NCBI GenBank assembly: GCA_035041965.1
Contig: JAPYMA010000912.1
Coordinates: 98,850 to 162,849 of the forward strand
DNA length: 64,000 nucleotides
DNA from: Anisakis pegreffii
Taxonomy: Eukaryota; Nematoda; Chromadorea; Rhabditida; Anisakidae
Reading direction: 5' to 3'
Part shown: positions 63,598-64,000 of the stretch, in pieces
Layout: every line of letters begins with the position of its first letter
How positions within the stretch are numbered: the stretch's first letter is position 1
Translations under genes and position numbers: made by a program
Notes under the pieces: model-generated
The model's database searches: none
Told to the model about the DNA's origin: nothing
Seen by the model: the letters and a program-made list of their open reading frames with translations, nothing else

Positions 63598-64000
63598 TGA
63601 TCGGCAATCGCTGACTACATTTGCCGATCGTTTTCAACCCTTTCCGTTGTTCCACATTTAAATTGCTACGTATTGGTTGTTTGCACACGCCCACGGCATG
63701 CTGTTCAGCCTTCTGACTACCTATCGAAAATACGATGAGAGGGAAGTTCATTCGAAAAGAACGGAAACGATGAAGAACACGACTACCTTCCATCCACAAA
63801 GTACTAAAAAATGATATCAAATGCAACTATTCCTCTTATTTAGATTCCGTAATCAAATTTCTCACTTCAATAATTTTAATTATTCAACTGTTAATTATTC
63901 AACTAACACATTAAATAGCCATATCTATCTTCTCATCTAATCATAATTGCTCGAAAAAAGGTATGACATTCTGAAAGTAGAGATTCTGAGCAATCGAATG
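63598..64000. other. Upstream flank of the tyrosine phosphatase
   Basis: A minus-strand open frame at 63826-63542 overlaps the phosphatase first exon in another frame and has no domain. It is probably promoter or 5' UTR. Confidence 0.5.

Noticed and set aside
1..64000. Bacterial or viral genes, CRISPR arrays, tRNA or rRNA genes
   Set aside because: No repeat-spacer pattern, no tRNA cloverleaf or rRNA sequence was recognised, and all supported genes are intron-rich animal genes.

Overview
This window is nuclear DNA from an animal, most likely a nematode. Genes are split into many short exons (about 25-480 bp), introns end mostly in the nematode-style TTTTCAG, and the intergenic sequence is AT-rich. 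The gene set also fits: a nematode-type globin, ACSL, RETSAT, ataxin-3, CLASRP, and a single-domain tyrosine phosphatase of the kind expanded in worms. I cannot name the species. Coding models were built by reading both strands and joining exons whose splice phases agree. For eight of the genes the summed exon length closes exactly on a stop codon.

Left part, all on the minus strand, in transcription order: a globin gene with two candidate first exons (32902 or 27638 down to 22667); a complete 13-exon long-chain acyl-CoA synthetase (20725-16348); and a cluster of von Willebrand A (vWA) proteins. The cluster holds vWA-A (15725-13305: signal peptide, vWA, one membrane helix, tail), vWA-B (12295-9370: vWA with an intact metal site), and the membrane-helix and tail exons of a third member or of a longer vWA-B (2249-487). 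Between 2.2 and 9.4 kb I find no convincing complete gene. Between 32.9 and 38 kb there are only two phase-compatible exons of an unknown gene.

Right part, plus strand: a complete 12-exon retinol saturase-like oxidoreductase (37970-43225), a complete ataxin-3 deubiquitinase (44494-47603), a probable Mediator subunit 28 (48538-50562) and a complete 17-exon CLASRP/SWAP2-type RS-domain splicing regulator (51229-58332). The last three are consecutive on one strand with gaps of 0.7-0.9 kb. A protein tyrosine phosphatase with all catalytic motifs (63597-59808, minus) converges on CLASRP.

Repeats include a family of about 110-210 bp hAT-like non-autonomous elements (at least three or four copies), a 318-bp element with ~70-bp inverted ends and a 5-bp target duplication inside a CLASRP intron, several strong hairpins, and short direct or tandem repeats. 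No rRNA, tRNA or CRISPR array was recognised. The most interesting observations are two equal-length, phase-matched alternative first exons for the globin, a high share of AAG 3' splice sites, and the contrast between intact and degenerate metal sites in the vWA cluster.
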